A stretch of DNA of 42,075 nucleotides from Pseudomonadota bacterium. GTDB lineage: Bacteria > Pseudomonadota > Gammaproteobacteria > Pseudomonadales > Azotimanducaceae. Below are positions 1 to 8,699 of the stretch, in pieces. How positions within the stretch are numbered: position 1 is the first letter of the stretch; the number at the start of each line of letters is the position of its first letter. Location of the stretch: contig JACZXW010000010.1 in assembly GCA_022571415.1 (NCBI GenBank), forward strand, positions 1 through 42,075, read 5' to 3'. Under the pieces are notes generated by a model. The model made no database searches. It had not been told where the DNA came from and was given only the letters and a program-made list of their open reading frames with translations. A program made the translations under genes and the position numbers.

Positions 1-924
1 AAAATCTGCACCTTCGTCGACAAAACGGTCCCCCAGGGCGTTGATCATCACACCCAGTGGATAGGAGTGTTTTTGGAAGCCGTCACCGATAGCCAGGTCT
101 CCAAATTCAGGTGCATTGCGATCCCATCCGACCGCGTGACAACCTGACCAGTGTCCAAATGAAGCCGCGCCAGCATCGAGACCCATGCGGATCCCGTCTC
201 CGGTGTTAAAACGCGTTCCTCTTACCTTTGCCAACTCCCAACCCGGTCCGAGGTAACGCGTTCTCCATTCGCTGTTAGCCTCAAAGCCACCGCACGCCAG
301 GACAACGGCCTTGCAGGCAATGGATTCAGTTTTGCCCTGGTGTTTTGCGATGATGCTGGTAATACCATCGTCGTTAACATCAATGCTCAAAGCGCGGCAA
401 TCATACAGGATCGATATCCCTGCTTTTTCGGCTGCCTTGTGCAGGTTTTCAATCAGACCGGGTCCACCGCCCCAGGTTTCTACCGTTAACCCGCCCCAGA
501 ATTTGAATTTGCCATTGATGTTGTATGCCTGCCTGCCGTACATAGGCAGGAAACGGACACCCAGTTGCTGCATCCATTTAATGGTGGAGTAGCTGTTCTC
601 AATCAGGATTTCGGTCAGATCCGGGTCGCTGCGGTATTGCGTTACCTTGCCCATGTCGTCGTAAAAATCTTCACGCGTGTAGGTTCCGAAATCAGCGTTG
701 CCGATTTCGGAATCGCTGAGATCCGGCATAATTGCCCGTAGGTCGTCGACCCCGTTATAGACGAATCTCATGGCACCTGCTGTGAACCTGGAATTGCCAC
801 CTTTTTCCTGCTCAGGCGCACGTTCCATCACCAGTACAGTGGCGCCGGATTGCCGGGCAGCCAGCGCTGCACATGTGGCCGCGTTTCCGGCGCCAACTAC
901 TACAATGTCAGGGTTCTGACCCAT
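1..924 (-). CDS. FAD-dependent dehydrogenase, tricarballylate dehydrogenase (TcuA)-like, 3' part missing
   Basis: Reading from the ATG at 924 gives 308 codons that run off the left edge of the window, so the C-terminus is missing. The N-terminus carries a dinucleotide-binding fold (DIVVVGAGNAATCAALAAR, about residues 5-23), then ERAPEQEKGGNSR, which binds FAD in the fumarate reductase/succinate dehydrogenase flavoprotein superfamily. Later segments VTQYRSDP, FKFWGGL, VLACGGFEAN, YLGPGWELAKVRGTRFNTG, GHWSGCHAVGWD and GDRFVDEG match the TcuA family as I know it. TcuA oxidises tricarballylate to cis-aconitate in Salmonella. Family assignment is strong, but substrate is uncertain because relatives act on other carboxylates and steroids. 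No partner tcuB or tcuC is visible, since the next gene is unrelated and divergent. No clear Shine-Dalgarno precedes the start. Confidence 0.85.
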   Translation of the reverse strand, partial: MGQNPDIVVVGAGNAATCAALAARQSGATVLVMERAPEQEKGGNSRFTAGAMRFVYNGVDDLRAIMPDLSDSEIGNADFGTYTREDFYDDMGKVTQYRSDPDLTEILIENSYSTIKWMQQLGVRFLPMYGRQAYNINGKFKFWGGLTVETWGGGPGLIENLHKAAEKAGISILYDCRALSIDVNDDGITSIIAKHQGKTESIACKAVVLACGGFEANSEWRTRYLGPGWELAKVRGTRFNTGDGIRMGLDAGAASFGHWSGCHAVGWDRNAPEFGDLAIGDGFQKHSYPLGVMINALGDRFVDEGADF

Positions 925-1133
925 ACTGCGAAATTGTTTAAGGAGTGAAGAAGCAATGTATCACCGGCTTTACCGTATAATCCAGTATTGATGCATTACT
1001 ACGCGTGATAGCCATAATGTTCCGGTAATCGCCGAACGATTGATAATAAGAGGCTAATAAGGTAGGAATAGACCTGAAAAGCCTGATCTGGCACAACAAA
1101 AAGCGAAGCAACTCAACGTGGACCCTTGTCATC

Positions 1134-4100
1134 ATGATTAAGCGAACTGTTTCTCTTCTTATACTTACTTTTTTGGTTGTGCTGACCAGCGTGCAGACAG
1201 CGGCCGATTCTTCACAAGAATCTCTCACCCAGGCACAAGCGTTGCAAAGCCAGGTTGAGACTGCCGTTCAGCGCTCCGATATAGCCCGGGTGCTGGCTGT
1301 CAACGAGGAAATTTCCCGCCTGTTCTCGTCAGAACCGGAATGGATAACAGAAAGTCTCGCTATCGCCAGTAGCGTTGCAGAGGACCAGGCGGAAATACTC
1401 GAAGCATACGCCCAGATGAGCGCAGAAGCACAGGGTGCGATGGAGGTCGGCGACTTCGAATCTGCAGTCGCCGCGCAGGAAGGTGCGATGCAACTGGCCC
1501 AGGAAATGTTTGGCCCGGAACATTGGTTAACGGCTGCCTCAATGCGTGATCTGGGTTTCATCTATCGACAACTGGGGATGGGCGACGAAGCAGACGCCTA
1601 TTACAACGAAGCGGTTGCCCTGGCATCTGTCATCCTCAGCGAGGAACATCCGCAGACCCTTGAGATCTATGGATTGATTGCCGAACTCTATAGTGCGACT
1701 GGCGCTTTGGACGAAGCCCAGGCCATCGGTGACTTGGTGATTGGCGGGTTGAGCGAGAGTTTAGGTCTAGCCCATGAAAAGACAATTGACGCCCGCTTGA
1801 ACCAGGTCTCCATGCTGGAATTTTCAGGTCTTTATGATGAAGCCAGTGCAGCGCTTGCCGATACCTGCACCAGGGTAGAAGAAAACTATGGTGCCTGGCA
1901 CCCGACGACCCTGGAATGCCTGTTAAGTCAGGCGAATCTGGCGGTCACCATGGGGGATCTGGCCGAAGCCGCTGCTCTGTATGACCTGTCGCTAAGCCGG
2001 TTGGGTCAGTCACTACCTGCGATAAACGCCAAGTCTCTGAACGCGTTGAGCATACGTGCAGATATCTACCGGGAAGTAGGGCAATACCAGATGGCGAGGG
2101 ATCTTCTCTCCGGTGTCATTCAGACAGCGTTGCAAATTGGTGAAACCGGTGCGAGTTACACCGCAAAGTCTTACCTGGGCAGGGTGTTTAATAATGAAGG
2201 CAAGCTGGAGAATGCACAAAAGCTCACGGAAGAAGTACTCGATTTCGGATTGTCGAACTGGCTGGATCGGCCGCTGGATATTTACAATACCATGCTCGAA
2301 CTTGGCGCGATCTATCAGCGTCAGGGTAAGTCCGCGGAGGCGGAAGCGACCTATGAAGAAGCCCTGCAGGGACTGAACGATCTTGTGGGGGATCAACATC
2401 CATCCACGCTGGTTGCGTTGAACAATCTAGGGCAGGTTTATGAAGAGATCGGGTTGTATGACAAGGCAGAGCCTATTCTAAAGCGGGCGCTCGACAACCT
2501 CGAATCGACTCTGGGTCCTGAAAATCCGCAATCTTCCCGGGCGCGGAACAACCTTGCTCTGCTGTTCGAGAGTCAGGGTAATTTCAGGGAGGCAGAACCT
2601 CTTTATATACGGAGCATCGAAATCCTGTCCCGGACCAGGGGCGATGACTATACGGACACCATCGCAGTACGCAACAATCTTGCATTCCTGTACATGATGA
2701 TGGAGGAATATGATCGCTCCGCGGAAATGTTCGAACGTGTCCAGGAGCAGTGGATGGTGTTGTTTGGCGAGGAACATCAGGCCACGCTAAAAGCGATGAA
2801 TAATCTGGGGCGCATTTACCATAAGCTGGAGCGCCTTACTGAAGCAGAACATCTTATCCTGCGCGCCGGGGAGGTTCGTCGGTCCGTTCTTGGTGCAGAA
2901 CATCCCGACGTGGTGAGATCGATGATAGATCTGGGTTCTGTGTATCTCGATCAGAAACGTCTGCCTGAGGCAGATAGGCTCTTGACGGAAGCATTGTCAC
3001 TTGCTGAAAAAATATTAGGCGAACAGCATCCATATACATTTGAAGCGCTGAACAGTCTCGCACGAGTTAAAGAGGCACAAAACCAGTTGCAGGCAGCGGT
3101 GGAAATTCGAGAGACCGGGTTTGCCCGCAGAAGTGTTTTTCTGGATCGGATGCTATGGGTGACAGGTGAAAACGCGAGGGAGGGCTACATTCGGCTGCAT
3201 CGGCCCGAATTCAGTGAGTACCTGGCTTTGCTGACCAGACTTCAAAGCGACGACAATGGTAAACGCGCCATAGCTGCCAGCCTGCAACGAAAAGGTCTTT
3301 TGCTGAAGGTGACTTCAGAGATTCAGCAGATCTCCAAAATGTCCACTGATCCTGAATTGAAAAAAGTATCAGAGGAACTTGAATCCGCGCGGAAGAAACT
3401 GGCAGCCATGACCTTGTCAGGTCCTACCGCGGAAACCCAGGGGCGTCATGTACTGGTGCTGTATGAACTCGAACAAAAGGTAAACGAGCTGCAGGGCGAA
3501 TTGGGTCGGGCCAGCGTCCGATACAGAAGTTCAATAGCCCAGGTAAGTGTGGATCGGCTGGCCAGTGTTATTCCGGAAGCCCACGCGCTGGTAGATTTCC
3601 TCACTTACGAGGAAGGTGGGCAATCGAAAATTCTGGCAGGTATCGCGATCAATGAAGGTGGAGTCGTTCGCTACGAACTGGTGCAGTATCCGGACCGTGG
3701 GGAAGTGGATGATGCCATCATTGAGTACCGGACTATTATCCAGGATGACCAGGCAGATGAAGATGAGCTTTTAGAGGTCGGCCAGATTGCCTATGAGCGG
3801 GTGTGGCAACCTATTCAGGATGTGATTGGTGACACAGAGTATGTGTACCTGATTCCAGATGGAACATTGAACATCCTGCCTTTCAATGCGTTGGTTACTC
3901 CGGATGAGGAATACCTGATTCAAACCCATGATTTGCACGTGCTGACCTCCGGTCGCGACCTCCTTCCTAACGAATACAGACTGGCGCAAGGTGACTTTGT
4001 TATTCTGGCAGGCCCTGATTATAATTCGGATGAGGTTGTGAGCAAGGAAGTTCTTGATGCGGCCCAGGGTCGAAGATCCGCCGCCCTTCAGTTAGGCATT

Positions 4101-4832
4101 CGTGGCGCCGGTGGTGGTTTACGTGGTTTAAACTTTGCCCCGCTTCCGGGGGCCGAGAAGGAAGGCAGGATTATTACCAGCCAGGTACAGGCAATTAATG
4201 CTCCGTATAGGGTTTTCTTCGGGGCGGATGCCCAGGAAGGTGTCTTGTCGAATATGCAGCGAGCCCCTGAAATTTTACATTTAGCGACTCACGGATTTTT
4301 CCTTAAAGCTGATGACACTCTGCGAAAACGGTTGTTGAAATTACAGCGCGGTGGTGAAGTTCATGTGCCACCTCCGGGAGATAATCCGCTGTTGCGTGCC
4401 GGTCTGGCGTTTGCCGGTATTAACACCAATGCACAATTTCTTGGGGATATCGACACGATTAATGATGGCGTTCTGACTGCACTTGAAGTTCTTGATTTGA
4501 ATCTGTCTGGAACGAGACTGGTCGTATTGTCGGCATGTGAAACCGGTATTGGAGAAATCCATGAAGGCGAGGGTGTGTATGGATTACGCCGTTCCTTTCA
4601 GGAAGCAGGTGTGGCAGAAGTGGTGAGTTCGCTTTGGGCCGTCAGCGACGAAGGCACCCAGGCGCTAATGACCAATTTCTATGGTCGGATTTTAGCCGGT
4701 GTTCCTGCACGCGATGCGCTGCGTGAGACCCAGTTGGAGTTGATGGATTCTCCCGAGTGGGGGTATCCCTATATTTGGTCCGCATTTATGATGGTCGGCA
4801 GTTATGAGTCAGCAGGTATAACGGTGCAATGA
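1134..4832 (+). CDS. Exported TPR-repeat protein with C-terminal CHAT (caspase-like) peptidase domain
   Basis: This is a 1232-residue protein. A signal peptide (MIKRTVSLLILTFLVVLTS, with likely cleavage after QTAA near residue 24) predicts export. Residues from about 105 to 690 are tetratricopeptide repeats of roughly 42 residues of the kinesin-light-chain type, with recurring cores such as ALNNLGQVYEEIGLYDKAE and EHP or ENP turns. A helical linker follows at about 700-830. The last 370 residues are a CHAT domain, the caspase-fold family named for caspase HetF associated with TPRs. The probable dyad is His1053 in HLATHGFF and Cys1135 in VVLSACETG, followed by EGVYGLRRSFQEAG and SSLWAVSD. Protease activity is likely because both residues are intact; the substrate is unknown. 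A TolC-family gene follows on the same strand. A possible -35 TTGATA lies at 1040-1045 but its -10 is weak. Confidence 0.93.
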   Translation: MIKRTVSLLILTFLVVLTSVQTAADSSQESLTQAQALQSQVETAVQRSDIARVLAVNEEISRLFSSEPEWITESLAIASSVAEDQAEILEAYAQMSAEAQGAMEVGDFESAVAAQEGAMQLAQEMFGPEHWLTAASMRDLGFIYRQLGMGDEADAYYNEAVALASVILSEEHPQTLEIYGLIAELYSATGALDEAQAIGDLVIGGLSESLGLAHEKTIDARLNQVSMLEFSGLYDEASAALADTCTRVEENYGAWHPTTLECLLSQANLAVTMGDLAEAAALYDLSLSRLGQSLPAINAKSLNALSIRADIYREVGQYQMARDLLSGVIQTALQIGETGASYTAKSYLGRVFNNEGKLENAQKLTEEVLDFGLSNWLDRPLDIYNTMLELGAIYQRQGKSAEAEATYEEALQGLNDLVGDQHPSTLVALNNLGQVYEEIGLYDKAEPILKRALDNLESTLGPENPQSSRARNNLALLFESQGNFREAEPLYIRSIEILSRTRGDDYTDTIAVRNNLAFLYMMMEEYDRSAEMFERVQEQWMVLFGEEHQATLKAMNNLGRIYHKLERLTEAEHLILRAGEVRRSVLGAEHPDVVRSMIDLGSVYLDQKRLPEADRLLTEALSLAEKILGEQHPYTFEALNSLARVKEAQNQLQAAVEIRETGFARRSVFLDRMLWVTGENAREGYIRLHRPEFSEYLALLTRLQSDDNGKRAIAASLQRKGLLLKVTSEIQQISKMSTDPELKKVSEELESARKKLAAMTLSGPTAETQGRHVLVLYELEQKVNELQGELGRASVRYRSSIAQVSVDRLASVIPEAHALVDFLTYEEGGQSKILAGIAINEGGVVRYELVQYPDRGEVDDAIIEYRTIIQDDQADEDELLEVGQIAYERVWQPIQDVIGDTEYVYLIPDGTLNILPFNALVTPDEEYLIQTHDLHVLTSGRDLLPNEYRLAQGDFVILAGPDYNSDEVVSKEVLDAAQGRRSAALQLGIRGAGGGLRGLNFAPLPGAEKEGRIITSQVQAINAPYRVFFGADAQEGVLSNMQRAPEILHLATHGFFLKADDTLRKRLLKLQRGGEVHVPPPGDNPLLRAGLAFAGINTNAQFLGDIDTINDGVLTALEVLDLNLSGTRLVVLSACETGIGEIHEGEGVYGLRRSFQEAGVAEVVSSLWAVSDEGTQALMTNFYGRILAGVPARDALRETQLELMDSPEWGYPYIWSAFMMVGSYESAGITVQ

Positions 4833-4881
4833 TTTTACCCGGTTAAATAATTTCTGCATTACCAGTGGAATTGGGTAAAAT
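4832..4881. repeat. 9-bp inverted repeat between the CHAT and TolC-family genes
   Basis: ATTTTACCC at 4832-4840 and GGGTAAAAT at 4873-4881 are exact reverse complements separated by 32 bases. In RNA the stem would extend inward by two G-U and two A-U pairs. The left arm begins at the last base of the CHAT stop codon and the right arm overlaps a candidate -10. It could be an operator, a weak stem after the CHAT gene, or chance in AT-rich sequence. Confidence 0.45.
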
Positions 4882-4886
4882 ACAAT
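4859..4886 (+). promoter_or_regulatory. Candidate sigma-70 promoter for the TolC-family gene
   Basis: TTACCA at 4859-4864 (4 of 6 to TTGACA) is followed after 16 bases by TACAAT at 4881-4886 (5 of 6 to TATAAT). A start here would leave a leader of about 20 bases before the GTG at 4915, enough for the AGAGGGG Shine-Dalgarno at 4902-4908. The prediction rests on consensus matching only. Confidence 0.4.
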
Positions 4887-4914
4887 AAAAACGATAGTGG
4901 TAGAGGGGACTCAA

Positions 4915-6221
4915 GTGAATTTACAATGGGTGTTGGTCACGCGGGGAATTTTTATTTGCACGTGTGCATTGTTTTTTCGGGTGGAATACAAGCCCAATCC
5001 CTTAGTGAAGCTGTCGGCACGACATTAAGAACAAATCCGGACATTCTGGCAAGTAAATACAATGTTGAAGCCGCCGAGCAATTGCGCAAGCAGGCTCGTA
5101 GTGGTTATTTCCCGGTGGTGGACCTTGTATTTGCGGGTGGCAGCGAGATTTCAAACAATACTACGACCCGTGCAGCTAATTTTGATGATCTTCGCCTTAC
5201 TCGGGAAGAAAAGAGTGTCAAAATCACACAACTGTTATATGACGGTTTCTCAACCAGGAATTTTGTAAAACAGCAGGCGGCACTTTTGGATGCTGCTTTG
5301 GCGCGATTAGGCAGCAGTCAGGAAAATGTCAGTCTCCGTGCGATTCAGGTTTATCTGGAAGTTCTCAGACGCGATGCAGTCGTTCTACTGGCAGATGAAA
5401 ATCTCGATCAACATGATATGACGCTAAACAAAATAAGTGAGCGGTTTGAGAATGGCGTGGGTACGAAGGTCGATGTAGTACAAACAAGAGGCAGGAGAGC
5501 GCAGGCCAAGTCAGCTGTATTGCTGACCCAGAGAGACGTAAAAAACGGACGTGCGGAATTTTTCAGAGTAGTGGGTGAAAATCCCGTGTCCCTGGATGAT
5601 CCGCAGGTAATCTCCGGATTGCCACAAACCCTGGAAGCGGCACTTGAAATAGCCTCCAGAAATAACCCGGGACTTAAGGCAGCAGAAGCCGAACTTGAAG
5701 CGGCTGTTGCGGCGCGCAAACAGGCAAGAGGCCGTTTCCATCCTAAATTTAATTTGGAACTTGGGGCCACTCGAAATGAGGATACTGATGGTAGTCTCGG
5801 CGCCAATGATGATGAAACAGCGGTGCTCCGCATGACCTTTAACGTATTTCGAGGTGGTGCTGACATAGCCCGCTCCAATGAGACGCAGGCGAGAGAGTTT
5901 GCGGCAAGAGAAGCGCTTAGGAGCAGCAGACGTGCGGTGGCAGAAGATGTCGCGCTGATATGGAACGAGTTGGAGGATATTTTGGTTCGGTTGGAATATC
6001 TTAAAGCCCATGTCGAATCCACGGAAGAGGTTCTGAAGGTGTACAACGAACAACTGACTCTCGGGAAACGAACCCTATTGGACTTGTTAGATGTTCAGAA
6101 TGAACTGCTTCGCGCCAAGATTGCTTATGTCTCAGGACAATATGTGTCGCTGTTGGCACGATATCGGGTTCTCACCAGTACCGGGCAATTGCTTAAAACC
6201 ATGGGTATTACACCCGGATAA
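4915..6221 (+). CDS. TolC-family outer-membrane efflux/secretion channel (apparent frameshift in the signal peptide)
   Basis: The body of the protein is a TolC-family channel with two repeated efflux domains. They begin SLSEAVGTTLRTNPDILAS and LEAALEIASRNNPGLKAAE, and the protein ends with an equatorial segment GKRTLLDLLDVQNELLRAK. This resembles type I secretion channels (TolC/LapE) more than NodT-type efflux channels. The uninterrupted reading frame starts at ATG 4926 but gives a poor, polar N-terminus. A GTG at 4915, with AGAGGGG a few bases upstream, instead begins MNLQWVLVTRGIFICTCALF, a convincing signal sequence, but in another frame. One added T in the six-T run at 4972-4977 joins them as ...LFFSGGIQAQSLSEA with a normal signal-peptidase site. 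I therefore place the start at 4915 and regard the frame break as a likely sequencing or assembly error. The channel could serve the upstream CHAT protein or the RND pump at 21741-26162. Confidence 0.88.
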
Positions 6222-6246
6222 TCCGTTGCGTCCCCAATCTGGGCGC

Positions 6247-7155
6247 TTATCCCAATATGCTCTTGACCTGGGCAAGACGCTCGGTGGACGCGACAGCCTT
6301 TTCCGGATCCGTGTGTAAATTGCGGATGATGATGTCTGTATAGCCCAGGCGCCCGAACGCAAGAAACTTCTCAGCAACCAGACCGGCGTCTCCGATCACG
6401 AGGGATTCCGGATCAAAGCCTCTATACCCGTTGTTTTCAATCAGGGTTTTCACTTGCAGCGCATCTTCATTCGATTCGGCAACATAGATATCACGGCGAA
6501 TCGCAATCGTTGAGGGAACCGGTTTTGCGTGTTTGGACAGTGCGGATTGGTAGACATCCATTGCCTGTTCCGCCTGCTCAAGGGTCATCGAAGGATCGGC
6601 AAGCCACGCATCCCCCATCCTGGCTGCACGGTCGATTGCGATCGGGGCTGAAGCTCCAATCCACACTTCAACAGGTGCAGGAGGTAGCGGAGAAATCTTT
6701 GCCTTACTGAATTGCCATCTGCCATCCAATGACACTGACTCCCCGGACCAGAGCGCGCGCATACACTCGAGTGATTGTTCGAATGAGGATGGGCGATTCT
6801 TGATGTTCCGCCCCATGGCATTGAATTGCCGTCGGCCGGTACCCAATCCACACTGCATAACGAAGCTACCTTCGGCGATGCATGCCAGCGTAGCGATTTG
6901 TTCCGCTGCGAGAACTGGATTCCACAAGGGCAGCAGGAACAATGCACCAGAAGTTCGCTCGTCCCATTCCGCCAGCAGTCGTCCCATCATGGGCGTATTC
7001 TGGTAGTAGGGGCTGGGGACGACGTGATGATCTCCAACAAACAACGAGTCCAATCCTGCATCTGCTGCGGCTCTGGTTCGCGCGATCATTTGTTTTGCAC
7101 CATCACGCACATCACTGGTCTGGTAAGCGCTGGTAATCGAGATTCCAATCTTCAT
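6247..7155 (-). CDS. LLM-class (luciferase-like) flavin-dependent oxidoreductase
   Basis: The 302-residue protein starts MKIGISITSAYQ and has the TIM-barrel features of the bacterial luciferase superfamily. These are a beta1 strand followed by GLDSLFVGDHHV, VLAAEQIATLACIAEGSFVMQ and the GLGTGRRQFNAMG loop, with VEVWIGASAPIAIDRAARMGDAWL in the second half. Such enzymes use reduced FMN or F420 with an organic substrate, and the substrate cannot be predicted here. It is convergent with the TolC-family gene, with 25 bases between the stops, and divergent from the Hsp70 gene. It is one of three LLM enzymes in the window. The family call is firm; cofactor choice is open. Confidence 0.88.
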   Translation of the reverse strand: MKIGISITSAYQTSDVRDGAKQMIARTRAAADAGLDSLFVGDHHVVPSPYYQNTPMMGRLLAEWDERTSGALFLLPLWNPVLAAEQIATLACIAEGSFVMQCGLGTGRRQFNAMGRNIKNRPSSFEQSLECMRALWSGESVSLDGRWQFSKAKISPLPPAPVEVWIGASAPIAIDRAARMGDAWLADPSMTLEQAEQAMDVYQSALSKHAKPVPSTIAIRRDIYVAESNEDALQVKTLIENNGYRGFDPESLVIGDAGLVAEKFLAFGRLGYTDIIIRNLHTDPEKAVASTERLAQVKSILG

Positions 7156-7263
7156 GGGGTCACTTTACTACACATTGGTACTGGGAAAGCGCTTGCAGAT
7201 GTGCGTTAATGGTCAATTCTAAAAATTCTTAAATCGATAAAAATCTTTATAAATCAGTAGCTT

Positions 7264-8685
7264 ATGATTGGTGTTGGTATAGATTTCGGAACCTCAAACT
7301 CCGCGGCAGCCTGGTATGATGGTGAGCAAGTCCGTCTGGTTCAACTTGAATCAGATGATGCCATCATGCCCTCGGCGACTCACCTGAACCGGGATCTTGA
7401 AACCAAAACAGGCCGGCAGGCGGTTCTGCAATATATTGAAGAAAACCGGGACCGGATCGTCGAACTTACGCCGCAGATCATTGCGAAATCTAGCATTGTA
7501 ACCTCGGAGGCTGCGCTAGATGATCCCTACAGTGAAGCGGAAATTGTAACTGTAAATGTCTACGGTCAACCCTGGGTGGACCGGGGAATGCCAGGCCGTT
7601 TGTTCCGCGGCGTTAAGCGGCTGTTGGGAAATGCGTCCATTAACAGACTGCTGGTCTTTGACCATCCGTTTCGTATCGTAGCATTGATCACACCAGTTTT
7701 GCTGAGGATACGTGAAGCCATTGACAGCTGTTTGCCGAAATCTGTTCACGCTGTGCATGTTGGTCATCCGGTTTTATTTGAAGGCAACGAGCATCACCGC
7801 AATGACCTTGCGTTTGCCCGATTAGAAGAAGCCTGTACTCATGCGGGTATTGAAAAACTGACTTTTTATCCGGAACCGGTAGCCGCGACCTTGAGCTACC
7901 TGTACGAAGAAAATACCCATTCGAGCGGACGCGTCCTGACCCTGGATTTTGGAGGAGGGACACTGGATTTGAGTGTCGTCGAATTCAGAGGGGTCGATTT
8001 TGATGTGCTCTCCACCGCAGGGATGTCTCTTGGAGGAGACCATATTGACCAGCTGATTTTTCGCGAGTTGCTGTTTCCGTTACTGGGCAAAGGAGAGATC
8101 TGGTCCAGGATCACAGACGGCAGGTTAATTGAAAACGAATTTCCCTTCGAGGAATTTGAAGACAAGCTCCTGAATTGGGCAGTTACCTACATGTTGAACC
8201 AGAACCACTATAGAGCGAAGGTAGCAGATTGCATCAAGCAGGGTGGTCCGGCAGCTGTTAAATTTGAGCGCCTCGAAGATCTCATTATCCATAATTACAG
8301 TTACCTGGTCTTTCAGGCGATCAAGGATGCTAAGGCCCGTCTGTCCACGGTGGAGGAAACGATCCTCGACATTCCCGAACTCGACCTCGCCATCACTTTT
8401 ACTCGAGAACGGTTCGAATCAATGATGGGCAACATGTTGCGACAGATAGATGAGATTTTGACCCGGGTACTGGAAGAAGCAGATTGCACTGCTGACGATA
8501 TTGATGTGGTGATCAGGACAGGAGGCTCCAGTCAGATTGCAGCCGTAAAACAAAGGCTGGAGGAACGCTTTCCGGGACGAGTCACAGAGCATGATCCGTT
8601 TACCAGCGTAGCTGCCGGACTTGCCATTGCCAGTTATCATGGATACGAGTTTCATGATGGGCGGGTGCCTGGGCCAACTATGTAA
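7264..8685 (+). CDS. Short Hsp70-family protein (YegD-like)
   Basis: The 473-residue protein contains the actin/Hsp70 ATPase signatures: phosphate-1 loop GIDFGTSNSAAA (residues 5-16), phosphate-2 DFGGGT at 228-233, and adenosine motif RTGGSSQ near 418-424. It lacks the C-terminal beta-sandwich substrate-binding domain of DnaK and is close in length to E. coli YegD. The usual reading is an Hsp70-like ATPase of uncertain client range. It begins a same-strand set with the AhpD-like peroxidase (14-base gap) and acetoacetyl-CoA synthetase. The 108-base region upstream is AT-rich with TATAAA at 7248-7253, but there is no good -35 or Shine-Dalgarno, so the start rests on the conserved first strand. 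Confidence 0.88.
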   Translation: MIGVGIDFGTSNSAAAWYDGEQVRLVQLESDDAIMPSATHLNRDLETKTGRQAVLQYIEENRDRIVELTPQIIAKSSIVTSEAALDDPYSEAEIVTVNVYGQPWVDRGMPGRLFRGVKRLLGNASINRLLVFDHPFRIVALITPVLLRIREAIDSCLPKSVHAVHVGHPVLFEGNEHHRNDLAFARLEEACTHAGIEKLTFYPEPVAATLSYLYEENTHSSGRVLTLDFGGGTLDLSVVEFRGVDFDVLSTAGMSLGGDHIDQLIFRELLFPLLGKGEIWSRITDGRLIENEFPFEEFEDKLLNWAVTYMLNQNHYRAKVADCIKQGGPAAVKFERLEDLIIHNYSYLVFQAIKDAKARLSTVEETILDIPELDLAITFTRERFESMMGNMLRQIDEILTRVLEEADCTADDIDVVIRTGGSSQIAAVKQRLEERFPGRVTEHDPFTSVAAGLAIASYHGYEFHDGRVPGPTM

Positions 8686-8699
8686 ACCAGGGGAAGGAG

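Noticed and set aside
938-1228. 96-codon minus-strand open frame in the gap before the CHAT gene
   Set aside because: Its start lies inside the CHAT coding region, there is no family resemblance, and it overlaps the likely promoter region.
5408-6053. Long open frames on the minus strand opposite the TolC-family gene (212 and 180 codons)
   Set aside because: They are shadows: no family features, and the plus-strand frame is a clear TolC homologue.
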